Part shown: positions 26,801 to 37,500 of the stretch, one piece after another
Numbering within the stretch: the first letter of the stretch is position 1
Layout: each line of letters opens with the position of its first letter
NCBI GenBank assembly: GCA_020226215.1
Contig: CM035231.1
Location: forward strand, 56,200,876 to 56,264,875
Direction of reading: 5' to 3'
DNA from: Sindora glabra
Taxonomy: Eukaryota > Streptophyta > Magnoliopsida > Fabales > Fabaceae
DNA: 64,000 bases
The notes under the pieces: model-generated
Database searches by the model: none
Seen by the model: the letters and a program-made list of their open reading frames with translations, nothing else
Told to the model about the DNA's origin: nothing
Program-made: the position numbers and the translations under genes

Positions 26801-29800
26801 CCAGATGTATTGTGGAATTGGCAGGGGTTGTAAGAGTCCAGCTGGTGCCAATGTTTCATATTTGTTATGTTGGCAAGTATCACAAGTAGAGACAAATTGT
26901 TGAATATCATCCTTCATTCCTTCCCAATATACCACAGCTGCTAATCTTTTATAGGTTCTAAAGTATCCTGAGTGGCCACTCATTGGAGAGTTGTGAAATT
27001 CTACCATAACAATAGGAATTTGAGAAGAAGTTTTCGGCAGTACCAGTTTCCCTTTGAAGAACAATCTATTTCCTTGAAGTTGGTATCCCCCGTGTGAATT
27101 TGCATCGATTAATAGATCTCGGATAATACCACTCAGCTTCTCATCCTTATGTGCCTCTTCTACCCAATTTTCAAAGTTATTACATTGCAGCACTGTCACA
27201 GCTTCAAAGGTCATTTTTCTTGATAGGACATCTGCTGCTGAATTATCCTTTCCTGCTTTATATTGGATTTCAAAGTCAAGGCCAATCAGTTTGGAGGCCC
27301 ATTTGAATTGTTCTTCACCTAGGAGCCGTTGGTCATTGAAATACTTCAGGCTTTGCTGATCTATTCTTATGATAAAATGCTGCCCCATTAAGTAGTGTCT
27401 CCATTTTTGAACTGCCAGTACTACTGCCATTAATTCCCTTTCATACACGGATTTGCTTTGGGCTTTTTCCAATAACCCTTGGCTTAGGAAGGCTAATGGT
27501 TTGCCTTCTTGTAGTAGAATTGCACCTATCCCTTTGCTAGAAGCATCCGTTTCTACCACAAAAGGTTTAGAAAAGTCTGGGACTGCTAGTATTGGAAGTA
27601 GAGTCATTGTAGTTTTTAATTTTTCAAATGCTGTTTGGGCTTCTTCACTCCACTTAAAACTATCTTTCTGCAATAATTGGGTTAGAGGTTTAGCAATTTG
27701 ACCATAGTTTTGGACAAATCGACTATAGTACCCAGTTATTCCTAGGAATCCCCTTAATCCTTTTACATCTTTGGGAACCGGCCATGACCACATGGCTTCA
27801 ATCTTTTTGGGGTCGGCTGCTACTCCTTCAGTTGAAATGATGTGGCCCAAGTATTCTAAGCTAGGCTGGCCAAATGTACATTTCTTTTTGTTAGCAAACA
27901 GGGTATGTTCTTTGAGCGTCTACAAAACAGTCCTGAGGTGTGTTGAATGGGCTTCATCACTAGGGCTGTATATTAGGATATCATCAAAGAAGACTAGAGC
28001 GAATTTTCTCAAATAAGGCTTCAATATTTCATTCATCAATGACTGAAATGTAGAAGGTGCGTTAGTTAAGCCAAATGGCATAACTAAGAACTCATAATGT
28101 CCTTCATGTATGCGGAAGGCTGTCTTTTCGATGTCTCCCTCTTTCATGCGAATCTGGTGATAACCAGATTTCAAATCGATCTTAGAAAATACAACAGCAC
28201 CTCCTAATTCATCCAGCAGTTCATCTATGACAAGAATAGGAAATTTATCAACCACTGTGATCTTGTTGAGGGCCCTGTAATCCACATAGAAGCGCCATCC
28301 TCCATCTTTCTTTTTGACTAGAATAATAGGGCTAGAATATGGGCTGGTACTAGGTCTAATAATTCCAGCCTCTAGCATCTCATTTACTAGCTTCTCTATC
28401 TCTGATTTCTGATAGTGGGGATACCTGTAAGGTCTGATGTTGGGGATGGTTGCTCCTCCCTTCAAGTTGATAGCATGATCATGCTTCCGGTTTGGTGGTA
28501 GCCCTCGGGGTTCTTGGAATACATCATTGAATTAAGTGAGGATGGTCTCTACTGCTGTTGGAGCTAGTTTGACTTCTTCCTTTTCTTCTGCTATCGCTTT
28601 ATATTCCAACAGGAAACCGTGCCCTTCATCTTTCAAGACTTTCTCTAATGATTTGATGGAAATTTGAGCTCTGGACAATGTTGGATCTCCCTTGATCTCT
28701 TGTATTCTTTCTCCTACCTTTACTTGTAGCAATAGTTTCCCGAAATCAGCCCTTATTTCTCCTAGTCCAACTAGCCATTCTAAGCCTAAGACCACATTAG
28801 CTCCTCTCAAGTTGAATAAGTAGAAGTTCTGTTGGACCACCATGTTCTGTAATTGCAAGATTAAGCCCTTGCACATGCCTTGACATCCAACTTTGCGTCC
28901 GTCCCCTACTTCCACTGAATAAGTGGGTGTTTTTACCATGGGTAATTGGAGTTCCTCTACCAGCTCCTTAGATATAAAATTGTTAGGCTCCACAGTCAAT
29001 CAGCACAATTACCCTTCTTTTCCCTAAGGTGCCCCACAACTTCCAGGAATTTTTTGAAGTAAATCCAGCCATTGAATTTAGGGAGAGTTGCATTACCTTA
29101 TAGCTATCCTCTTGCTGTTCCAGAATTCCTGAAGTATCTTGTTCATTCATTTCCTCCTCATCAGTTTGTTCTTTGACCAACATTACTCTAAATTGCTTGT
29201 TCTTGCATTTATGATCTAGGCCAAACTTCTCATCGCATCTAAAGCATAGACCCTTTTTTATTTTCTCTTGTAATTTGGCATCAGACAGCTTCCGAAATCC
29301 TCCTATTTGGCTTCTTTCTGTTCCTACGGTTCTGTTGCTAGCTGAATCTATTATTTTGTTACCATTTGATGATCCTACTTGGGAATTCCCTCTACTTCCT
29401 ACCTCATAAGAGACTGTTCTTGCTGCTGGCAGTCCCTTAAACTCTGGCTTGCCAAAATTCCGCATTACCCCACCACTTCTGGATAGAGCTTGATTTTTCT
29501 CATCTATCATTTGGGCAGTGTTCATCATGTCTTCTAAGGTGGTTGCTGGGTGCAACTTGAGCTCAGCCTTAATCTCTTCTCTAAGCCCATTTAGGAAGAT
29601 ACCTTTGAGGTATTCTGGATCTGTTCCTCTTAAAGGCCCTACATACATTTCGAATTTATCCCTAAAAGTCTTCCACCTTGTTAGTCTGTTTCAGGCCTAA
29701 TAGCAACTCATACGGATTTTGCATCATAGCAGGCTGAAAACGCCGTATCACTGCTGTCTTGAATCTTTCCTAAGTGGGGTTTGGAGAACTAGCTTCCCAC

Positions 29801-31777
29801 CATTGGTATCAGCTGAGGGCCTTGCCTTCCATGGCTATCAAGATTGCTTGCAATCTTTCTACATCATTCACCCTTTTGATCTGAAAGTATCTCTCCAAAC
29901 GGTTCACCCACCCATAGGCGTCTTCTCCTGAAAATAGCGGAATCTCCATCTTCCTCCAGCGATCTTCCATTATTTCTCCATTTCTCCTCTCTGCCGGTTC
30001 TGTTTCTGGGTCGTTTTCCCTTCTTCCTCCAGCATTTGCAGTTGATTCCGGGGTTGGTCCTCTGGTCGAGTAATTCACCAAGGCTTCCAGCAGCTCTTCC
30101 ACTCTTTTCAGCCTTGCATCGCTCAACTCGTCTGGTTGTCCTCACCTCCTGTTCTTCTGCAAGATTTCGCCTCCATTCTTCAAATGTCTTTTCTAGAGTC
30201 TCCAGTCTAGCTTCCATCTTTGATCGGACCATGAAAGACCTCCAAGATTCTATCTTTGGCTCCCAAGATCGTCGGAGCTCTAACACCAGTTGATAGACTA
30301 GCTCAGAAAAGATGAGGAAACTAAGAAAGAATGAAGAAAAGATGAATCTTTGTTACCAAGAATGAGATCCTGTCAGTAACAACCTTACTGATCAAGGATA
30401 AGAGACAGTGTTTTACAATCCAGGGGATTTGAGAGCCCTGGTTCTCTCCCTCTCTAACTTTCCTCTCACTTTTTCTTTGTGTGTCCCTCTCTCGCTACCT
30501 CCTTCCCCTTTTATAAGGCTGTCTGGTTCTGTTTCTCCTTATTCTGTTGCTTAACCGAATTCTGTTATTCGGTTATTCCTTTTCCTATCCTAGTGTTTGG
30601 TTATTCTGTTATTCTTGTCTCTTCTTATTTCTTCTAATATAAACCCTTTTTATTGGGGGTTTACTAACAACTCACCTTTACACTAATGTCGACTTTACTC
30701 TTTCCAATGCTTTTTCCCTCTCCAACAGCAACCACCTCACCCCCTTGAGGCTTTGTTTGAGCAGTTGTGGGGAGGAGGATCCCACCCTCAGTCTTTTCTT
30801 CCGTTTCCTTTATTCTTACCAGCACTCTGTCACCCAAAGGCTTGATATTGGCGTACTGCACCATGGTCACGGAATCACCAATTAGTCATATATACCATTG
30901 AATTAGAGGGAGAAAATAAATAAAATTATTACAACAATGATGTCATCCATAGACAACTTTAAAGTTCAATTACAAATGCTATCCGACTTTCTCAGGGCCT
31001 GGAAATAGCCTGATGAGTTCACATTCATATCATATTTGATGTGGTAGAAAGCGGTACTTTTTAGCCAAAAATGAATGTCAAACCACCAGACATTTGAATT
31101 CCTGGGCAAAGTACGTAGGCATATAACAAAGCATAATGCAGCATATCATGTGTAATTACCAAATATATCGAATCCCTGATGGTTCATTAACTTCAAAGTA
31201 CAAATGTTAGCCAAGCCAAGGGCCTAAGAACAAATTTCAAACATCACTAAATAAAATGCAAGATAAACAACTCCAAGAAAAATTTTAAGAATGGCAACAT
31301 TAGAATTAGACTGCTTCAAGCTAATATGTACTAACCATGATCTAAGTAAATACCAAATAACAGACTTTTCAGCATTTAACCAACTATACCCACGTATTAG
31401 ATTGTATCATTGGATTTGCTACTCCTGAATATTGCTGTAGCATTTTCCTTAACAGTGTAAAATATATTGGAGAATGCAGCACATAACGAGTAACACCAAT
31501 TGCCAACAAAAAACTGAGTCCATGTTATAACCTTATAATCAATTTTTCTGTTTAATTATTCTAAAGATGAGATCAACATCTGATAGCAACACAAATATAC
31601 CTTGGGGGCCACAACAGCGGCAGCTTTGACAACGAGTCCATGGAATGACCTTCGAGGGAGGCCTCCGAATGGGAGTAGCCTGACAGAAGAAAACCGAACT
31701 GCCGAAGGTCTAATCCCTTCAAATAAAGACAAGTTGCTAGCAGAAATTGATGATGCTGTAAGCTGAGCGGCTGCCAT
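23885..31777 (-). CDS. CPN20: 20-kDa chaperonin, chloroplastic (double-Cpn10 co-chaperonin)
   Basis: Plastid co-chaperonin that caps Cpn60 during ATP-driven folding of imported and plastid-made proteins, including Rubisco subunits. The Arabidopsis homologue is also reported to assist iron superoxide dismutase activation and to act in ABA signalling. Five coding exons on the minus strand splice in frame to 253 aa: 31601-31777, 30676-30855, 25091-25246, 24791-24868, 23885-24055. The length equals that of Arabidopsis CPN20. Residues 1 to ~50 are an S/A/R-rich transit peptide. Domain 1 (about 60-155) has YANIKPLGDRVLVRIKETEE and mobile loop GGILLPTTAQTKPQGG. Domain 2 (about 158-253) has LKPLNDRVLIKVAEAEEKTA and loop GGLLLTEATKEKPSMG, ending in VMAILS. 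Each loop carries the hydrophobic tripeptide that docks on Cpn60. The intron after exon 2 is 5.4 kb because a Ty3/gypsy element lies 6 nt inside it. Coding sequence and splice dinucleotides are intact, so it is probably functional, though splicing efficiency may be affected. Confidence 0.95.
25370..25728 (-). repeat. 3' LTR of the chromovirus (359 bp)
   Basis: This is the downstream LTR relative to transcription on the minus strand. It carries a TATA motif (TTATAAAAGG at 25593-25584) that faces CPN20 exons 3-5. It lacks an 18-nt segment present in the other LTR. The pol reading frame runs through the polypurine tract and stops inside this LTR (25709-25711). Confidence 0.95.
25709..28999 (-). 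pseudogene. Broken pol region: protease, RT, RNase H, integrase, chromodomain
   Basis: The protease begins at the active-site triplet, where the frame is shifted near 28985 and the residue after Asp is Cys instead of the usual Ser/Thr. Reverse transcriptase (28465-27920) has KKKDGGWRF, MPFGLTNAP and the catalytic FFDDIL. RNase H (about 27610-27220) has VVETDASSKGIGAIL, ERELMAVV and DNSAADVLSR. Integrase has an HHCC finger (CDTCQHNK near 26880) and a core with MDFIGGLP, ISDRD and AYHPQTDGQTE. The chromodomain lies at about 25903-25751 (VLIKWLNLPECDSSWE). In-frame stops occur at 28532-28534, 27920-27922 and 26594-26596. The overall order RT-RH-INT is that of Ty3/gypsy. Confidence 0.9.
25729..25750 (-). 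other. Retrotransposon polypurine tract
   Basis: Directly upstream of the 3' LTR the minus strand carries a purine run of the type TTTTGGGAGGGGGGGAG, the usual plus-strand primer position. Confidence 0.85.
28983..30232 (-). pseudogene. Broken gag region of the chromovirus
   Basis: Translates in pieces as a Ty3/gypsy gag: an N-terminal charged helix from the ATG at 30232, a capsid-like segment (RKMEIPLFSGEDAYGWVNRL near 29940), and a zinc knuckle CFRCDEKFGLDHKC near 29250-29210. Breaks seen: a frameshift near 30130, in-frame stops at 29809-29811 and 29770-29772 that replace residues normally tryptophan in the family, and a frameshift near 29665. The last piece ends at a stop at 28983-28985. 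Gag would coat genomic RNA into virus-like particles; no intact product is possible from this copy. Confidence 0.85.
30277..30290 (-). other. Retrotransposon primer-binding site
   Basis: Just inside the 5' LTR the minus strand reads ACTGGTGTTAGAGC, close to the TGGTATCAGAGC site complementary to the 3' end of initiator tRNA-Met that primes many plant Ty3/gypsy elements. Two or three mismatches are present. Confidence 0.7.
30291..30669 (-). repeat. 5' LTR of the chromovirus (379 bp)
   Basis: Upstream LTR in the sense of transcription, with a TATA motif TTATAAAAGG at 30516-30507. Its outer end abuts the CPN20 splice donor: exon end 30676, GTGAGT at 30675-30670, LTR from 30669. Confidence 0.95.
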
Positions 31778-32060
31778 TGGAGCGTTTATTGCCTTGCAAC
31801 CCTATAAATAAACAAAAGGGGGGAAAATTCGGCTCAGTTTTAGGTAACTAATAGACGGAAAATTCAATTTATCAATTTGAACATTCCGATTTTTCCCCAG
31901 AAACAAACACGTGGAGAACGAAAGCAGAGGGCTTTAGCATAAAAAGAGTAGAAGTAGACAGTACCTTGATGCTAGGTGTGAAAATGGAGAATGATGACGA
32001 TAAAAGGGGGAAAAAAAACAAAAACGAAAACGAAAACGAAAATAGGTGGATTATCAATTT
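31778..32060 (-). promoter_or_regulatory. Putative CPN20 5' UTR exon, leader intron and proximal promoter
   Basis: On the minus strand, CACCTAGCATCAAG|GTACTG gives a good donor after 31965, and TTATTTATAG|GGTTGCAAG gives an acceptor so that 31801 would begin the ATG exon. This suggests a noncoding first exon (about 32050-31965) and a 163-nt leader intron (31802-31964). This is a sequence-based inference. The same putative exon and donor are duplicated at about 53727-53820, without the coding exons. Plus-strand ORFs here are spurious. Confidence 0.5.
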
Positions 32061-32160
32061 ATCCGCTAGAGACCCTTTTTCTTTTTCTTTTTTTTTATTT
32101 TTTTTGCCCATAAATCTAGGGCCATCTAGAGAATGTTCACGTGGGGCCTTAAAAGATGGA

Positions 32161-32904
32161 GTTTTTACCATGTTTGGGCCTACTAAATATAGCACCAGCC
32201 CAAGTGGCTGCAGATATTACAAGTGGAACACCAATTCTGATTTTTCAAAATTATTCACAAAAATTGTTTTAAAAAAATTATTTTAAAAAAACTATTCTTA
32301 TATTCAAGAAAAATAAATAATGAAAATTATCTGTGGAACAAATAATATAAGATTTAATTTAATTATAAAAATGATATAAAAATAAAAAATATCAAAAATT
32401 ATTTTTTATTTTTAAATTAATATTTAAAATTATAATTTTTAAATCAGATTATATAATCAATTATCAATCAGAAAATTTTATTTTCAATTATATAAAAATA
32501 AAAAATTAATCAACAAACAAACAAACCATTGTTCTTCCTCTCATTTTCATTTTCCCATCTTCTTGGCGTATTAGTTACACAATATTTTTATCTGTGATGA
32601 AGCTCAGAACTTGCTTTTTTATGTATAATGCGATTTAAAAAATTTTATTTATTTTTATCAAATAAAGCAGAAAAGTAACAAGAAAAAATTCCATTTTCAA
32701 ATGTAAGGGATTGAATACAAAATTGAAAAATGAATCTGCAATATATATGATTATAAACACCAGTTGTAAAATCTATTTTCAGCTTTTATAAATAAGTTAA
32801 TTCTTATGATGAGATTGTGAGGAATTATATCGTACATTTTGTAGACAGAATGTTAGTTTGATCAAGATGACGATTTTGTCTGAAAAATATATAAATTGGA
32901 TTCA
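32161..32904. other. AT-rich segment present in copy A, absent from copy B
   Basis: Copy B jumps directly from AAAAGATGGA to TTCAGCATT. In copy A these motifs are separated by about 745 bp that begins after GATGGA and ends with TTGGA, so the four bases TGGA occur at both edges. This fits a microhomology-mediated deletion in B. I see no gene in it. Confidence 0.65.
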
Positions 32905-33184
32905 GCATTGTAGATTTTAAAAGAGAAAATATTGAGACGAGGTTGGTTGCTGACTTGCTGCCCCATTTTGACGAATTTTGCTCTATTAATTTTAGTGTAT
33001 CAAAGTCAATTATATTACCAAAACTACATGTATGCCTGCGGTTGCTGGGAAGATGCCAACATCCACAGTTTTATTAAGCAGTAGAAGTGACGCCAATTTC
33101 TGCATGCCCTTTTTGACAAATTGAGCTGCTGCCTCTGCCATACAAGAGTTTTCTTCTCCTCTGCATTCTTTTATACTAGATTAT

Positions 33185-33355
33185 TAAATGTTTTAAAATA
33201 TAGGGTGATATGATAGGTTTAAAAATTATTAAACTAAAATTATTTAATTATAATTATTTATTAATAATAAATATAAATCAAATATTATTAATTTAATAAT
33301 TTTTAAAATTATCATATTGTTCAAAATTTTGAAGTCAAACCATAAAATTCACCGG
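33185..33355. mobile_element. Hairpin MITE-like inverted repeat in copy A
   Basis: Long imperfect palindrome: TTTAAAAATTATTAAAC…ATTATTTATT on the left mirrors AATAATAAAT…TTAATAATTTTTAAAAT on the right, with outer arms GGGTGATATGATAG and CTATCATATTG-like sequence. The same structure is at 54190-54360 in copy B, so it predates the duplication. No TSD was established. Confidence 0.6.
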
Positions 33356-34551
33356 TTTATACTTGCATTTAGATCAAAAGAAATCGCGGCAAAAAAGAAA
33401 TTGGGAAAGAGGAAATGGAGAAGATATGAGAATTTTATTCGTTTGGTTGATGGAATGAAATAAGAAATATGAAGAGAAAAAAATTTAGATAAAAATTATG
33501 GGGGGAGCTCATAGATTTTCTATTATCTCCACATATGGGAAGAAGAAGGGAGAGGAAATATAATACAAGCCATTAATAAATTCATTTTTCAAATTTGCCC
33601 TTATTCTACTGAGAAGATTTACTTCATTATATCTGCAGTCTGTCATGAAAAGAGAGTCGAAGTTAATATTTCACACAATTATGTAAACTTCTCATAATTT
33701 TGGTGCATGTAGGGCAAAGTCCTTCTCATTAGAAGAAAAATTATAGGTGGCTTGTTTTCCGATTCTGCAAAAGCTTAAATTTATGATTTTGGTTTTTCAA
33801 GATTGGTTACTGGACTTTTGTGTTTCTTTTATCTGATTTTCAAGATTAGTTATTATTGTGTTTGCAAATGCATAGAAAGGTTTGCCAAAATAGTAAAGGA
33901 TCAAATATAGACTTAAGAATAATAATGGTCGAATTCGATAAAACTCAACCTGAATTCGATAAGAACTAGTCAAAGATCTAAAATATTAAATTTATTTTGG
34001 AGTCAAAACTCGAAAAGATACAATAAAATCTAAATAGGCTAAGATTTAATAGAACTTACTTGAACTCGAAAAAATTAGTATTATATTTTAAGTTAATTCT
34101 AGTATTTTTAAATTATTAATTTTAATATTCTGCATTAAATTTTTTATAAAATAATTTAGAGAAAAGGAGTAATATTGTATTTACATATATATATTTTTAT
34201 ATTTCTTATTGTAATTTTTTAACTATAATAATTATAATAAGTGATAATTATATCAATTAATAAAAATTATTTTTTATTAATAATAATTATACTTAATAAT
34301 TATAAATATCATATTTATTTTTTATTCACATTCATTTTTATTTTTACTCTTTTACACTATCCATATTATTTTTAAAGTAAATATGAATTGTATCATTATT
34401 GACTTTATCAAATAAATGTTGTATTGGATTAATTCATAGATAATTATTTATTAATTTATATTTTTATGATATACTCTTATATTGTATAAATTAATATTAT
34501 ATAGTAATAAATCTTATGTTGAAATATCTTTATAATTTAATATAAATTCAA

Positions 34552-37500
34552 CACTATAAAAAATCAATCATTTTCTAACATCATTTTTTAATGGGTCTCC
34601 GATGATCAATTCTGGACGTCGAAAATTTATTGGAAATTTGTTAGAATGTTGATTGCAAATAAAAAAAATTATATGTTATTTTTTTATGTTTGTGCCAATT
34701 GAAAATTCCCCTTCAAATATCGAAAAAAATTAATAAATAATTTTATGAAATTGAAAAGTCATGTCATCAATTATTGATATTGCATTATATAGAAAATTTT
34801 GCATCAGTTGCTGATATGATTTTTCTGACATTTATAAGAATCAAAATGCTGCGTGCTAGATATATTTGAGACATTCTTGGACATCAGAAGGCTATCAGAA
34901 AAGTTGGAATCATTTTCCAAAACTAGGAAGCTTGATCATTTTTCATTTTGGTTTCAACAAGTGTTTTTCTGCCTTAATCACCACTCTTCATCAAAAGCCA
35001 CCGCCACTCCTCACCGTCGCTGGCATTTATTCTACATCTCGCTCAGCCTTCTTCCACTGTAATTTCTAAGTTACAATATATTAGGATTTGCATTATCAGT
35101 AGGTTTTTTCTCTTCTCTCATACTCTTTCAAGCAATAAGAAAGGCTTAATAATAAGACAAATGTGCGTCGAAACTGTAGCGCTAGAATGGCTAAGAAATA
35201 GGATGAAATCAAATTAATCAGATTTCAGACATCAGAGGAGCGATCAAGTGCTGAGACTTCATAACCTCACCGTACATGAACACATTACACATGATTGCAA
35301 CAAAATTGAGAACGGAAGTAAGTATGATTTCTCCAAGTGGTTCTTTGTCTTAGTTGAATTGAACCCTATTGCGACAATGTTCATCTAAAAATTTGCAAGG
35401 TCTTGGTTTTATATTGATATCACTATTGAATTTCCCCTCAGGCAAAGTTCCCCTCAAAGATTTATGTCAATTATGTTTTTAGTGAATTATTTCACACAAT
35501 GTAATTTTGTAGGTAGGTATGGCTGATAAAATGCTTGAGTTAGGTAGGGAGAGAGTATTTGTTTCTAAGATGAACCGACTATGGGGTAAATTGGAACAGA
35601 GTGAACATGAAAGTGCACAAACTATTAAAACTGCAGTATTTGAATTGGTTGAGGGAATGGGCCTTACAATGCCACCACTGCCATGAAAATTCTAATTTGG
35701 GATTTTTGGGGGTTGAATAATACCTCAATAGTGAGGATGATACGCGCTCTCATTCCTAAGACCAAACCATATTGTTTATTTTTATAGGAAATAAAAGCTA
35801 GGATAGCTACTTCTTTACGAATCCTAAATTATCTATTATACAATCAATTCATCTAGTAAGGGAAGTTTAGTGATATTTTGGTACTAGGATGTATAGTGCA
35901 CAATTATGCAATTTGATAACAATTTTATTCATATGGCCTAAAGTGAGTATGATTCTGAGAGTTCATGGCTTCTTACTTGCATTTATAGTCCTTCTATTTA
36001 ACAATATAATCTATTCATATTTGCACATCAAGCAACACTAGTGTATTATGCACTAGATCTAAAATCAATAAGAGAGAAATGACCCTAGTAGATGATGATC
36101 AAAACTAAACTAAGAGGTATGTTTGAAAATAATGTTACCTTGCAAGGTGCTTATCAAAATGAAAGATCTCCTTCAATTCAAATTATACTTAAGATCGAAC
36201 AAATTAATAATTTGCATGACCTTAATGGAGGAATGGAGGAAGTTAAAGATCCTAATTTAAAAGGAAATCATATTGTAAAAGATGATGATGAATTAGAAAA
36301 TGAATATAAAGAATTTGACTTCACAGGTTCTGATGATTCGGATTAAAATAGTAATAAGGATGAGTAAATAAACAATCTTGGTGATTCTGATTGATAGGTC
36401 AGATAATTAATTGGATGCAATTAATTGTATATCTTAAATTACATTGCTTATTACACCTTTATTGCATTTATTTTTTCTGCATAGTACACGTATGCCTATT
36501 TTATTTTATATACATGCTTTAAATGTTAGATTTTTTCAATAATTCTTTATTTGGTATGTTTACTCAATGCAAATGTCATAAAAAAAGGTTAAAGAAAAAG
36601 GTAAGGCAAAGTAAAAAAAGAATTAGTTTGCTTCTACCTTATTTTGACCATTTTCAGCCATCTTCGGCTAGGATACCTTTTGATGGCTAGCACTCATCGA
36701 AATATATATTTATGCCTACTCCCAGTCCTAATTAACAACTAAACTTTGATCAAATCTCATCACAGATGACTTCCACCATGGCTCCTCTCACACAAATTCA
36801 TTTTAGGATGTGTCCTTCCACCCAAGTTTCTAGTATACTAGCCCTTATTCATTCACCTTCTTACATATCATCTCCGATTTAGTCCCATTCTCCTATGTGC
36901 CTTTCATCCAATCTTCTCATGAGTCACTTACCTTATTTACTAATCATTTAGCTCCTACTTAGACATTAATAGCTCCCGTTGGACTAGGCCATGATCCATT
37001 CCATTTTGCACTTAGTGAAAATATACATATATTGCCTGGGCAAATGTAAGTTATCATATTTGTTTATTTCATTATTTATACATATGAGTAATTTAAAATT
37101 ATATAATAGATTATGATATTTTTAAATATTGAAACATGTTTTTTCCTACAAAAAGACTCGTGCATTATATTAAGGATATTCTGCAAAGATTCTTTGCTAA
37201 ACCATGGGCGAAATGGATAAATATTCCAAAATGAACTCAATTAATGTGGTTTAATAAAAAATTTGGGGTATTCTATAGTAATTTATAAAATTTATATATC
37301 TAATAATTTCTATCTATCATTAAGGTCATGTCATTTGATGTGTCTTTTTTACTAATGTGTCATTTGTAGAAATTCTAATGGAATCTTATCAATCGTGATA
37401 AAATTATGCCAAGCTTTTAATCATCAAGGGTCTAGAATGTTAATTAATGCATTTAGCGAGGATAGAGCAATAAACAGAAAACTCATTTGGATTACTGAAT

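Larger units (their letters stand above)
25370..30669 (-). mobile_element. Ty3/gypsy chromovirus-type LTR retrotransposon, full length, coding-defective
   Basis: The element is 5300 bp, bounded by two LTRs that begin TG and end CA, and flanked by a perfect 5-bp TSD ACTCA (25365-25369 and 30670-30674). It lies inside CPN20 intron 2 in the same transcriptional orientation. Order on the minus strand: 5' LTR, primer-binding site, gag with zinc knuckle, protease, reverse transcriptase, RNase H, integrase, C-terminal chromodomain, polypurine tract, 3' LTR. The chromodomain and short LTRs suggest a Reina-like chromovirus; that clade assignment is inference. By eye the LTRs differ by about ten substitutions plus an 18-nt and a 2-nt indel, so insertion is fairly recent. 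Several stops and frameshifts make it non-autonomous now. Confidence 0.95.

Noticed and set aside
30036..30293. Plus-strand ORFs inside the chromovirus (26718-30293).
   Set aside because: They are antisense shadows of gag and pol, with no family match.
25370..30669. Idea that the chromovirus transposed while already defective, helped in trans.
   Set aside because: There are five in-frame stops and about three frameshifts, but the LTRs also differ by about ten substitutions plus indels. That much divergence could produce such breaks after insertion, so the sequence does not require trans-mobilisation.
36092..36346. 84-codon acidic ORF inside the CACTA element, considered as a novel gene.
   Set aside because: It sits in a decayed transposon interior, lacks a recognised domain, and is as easily an exon remnant of the element's own gene.
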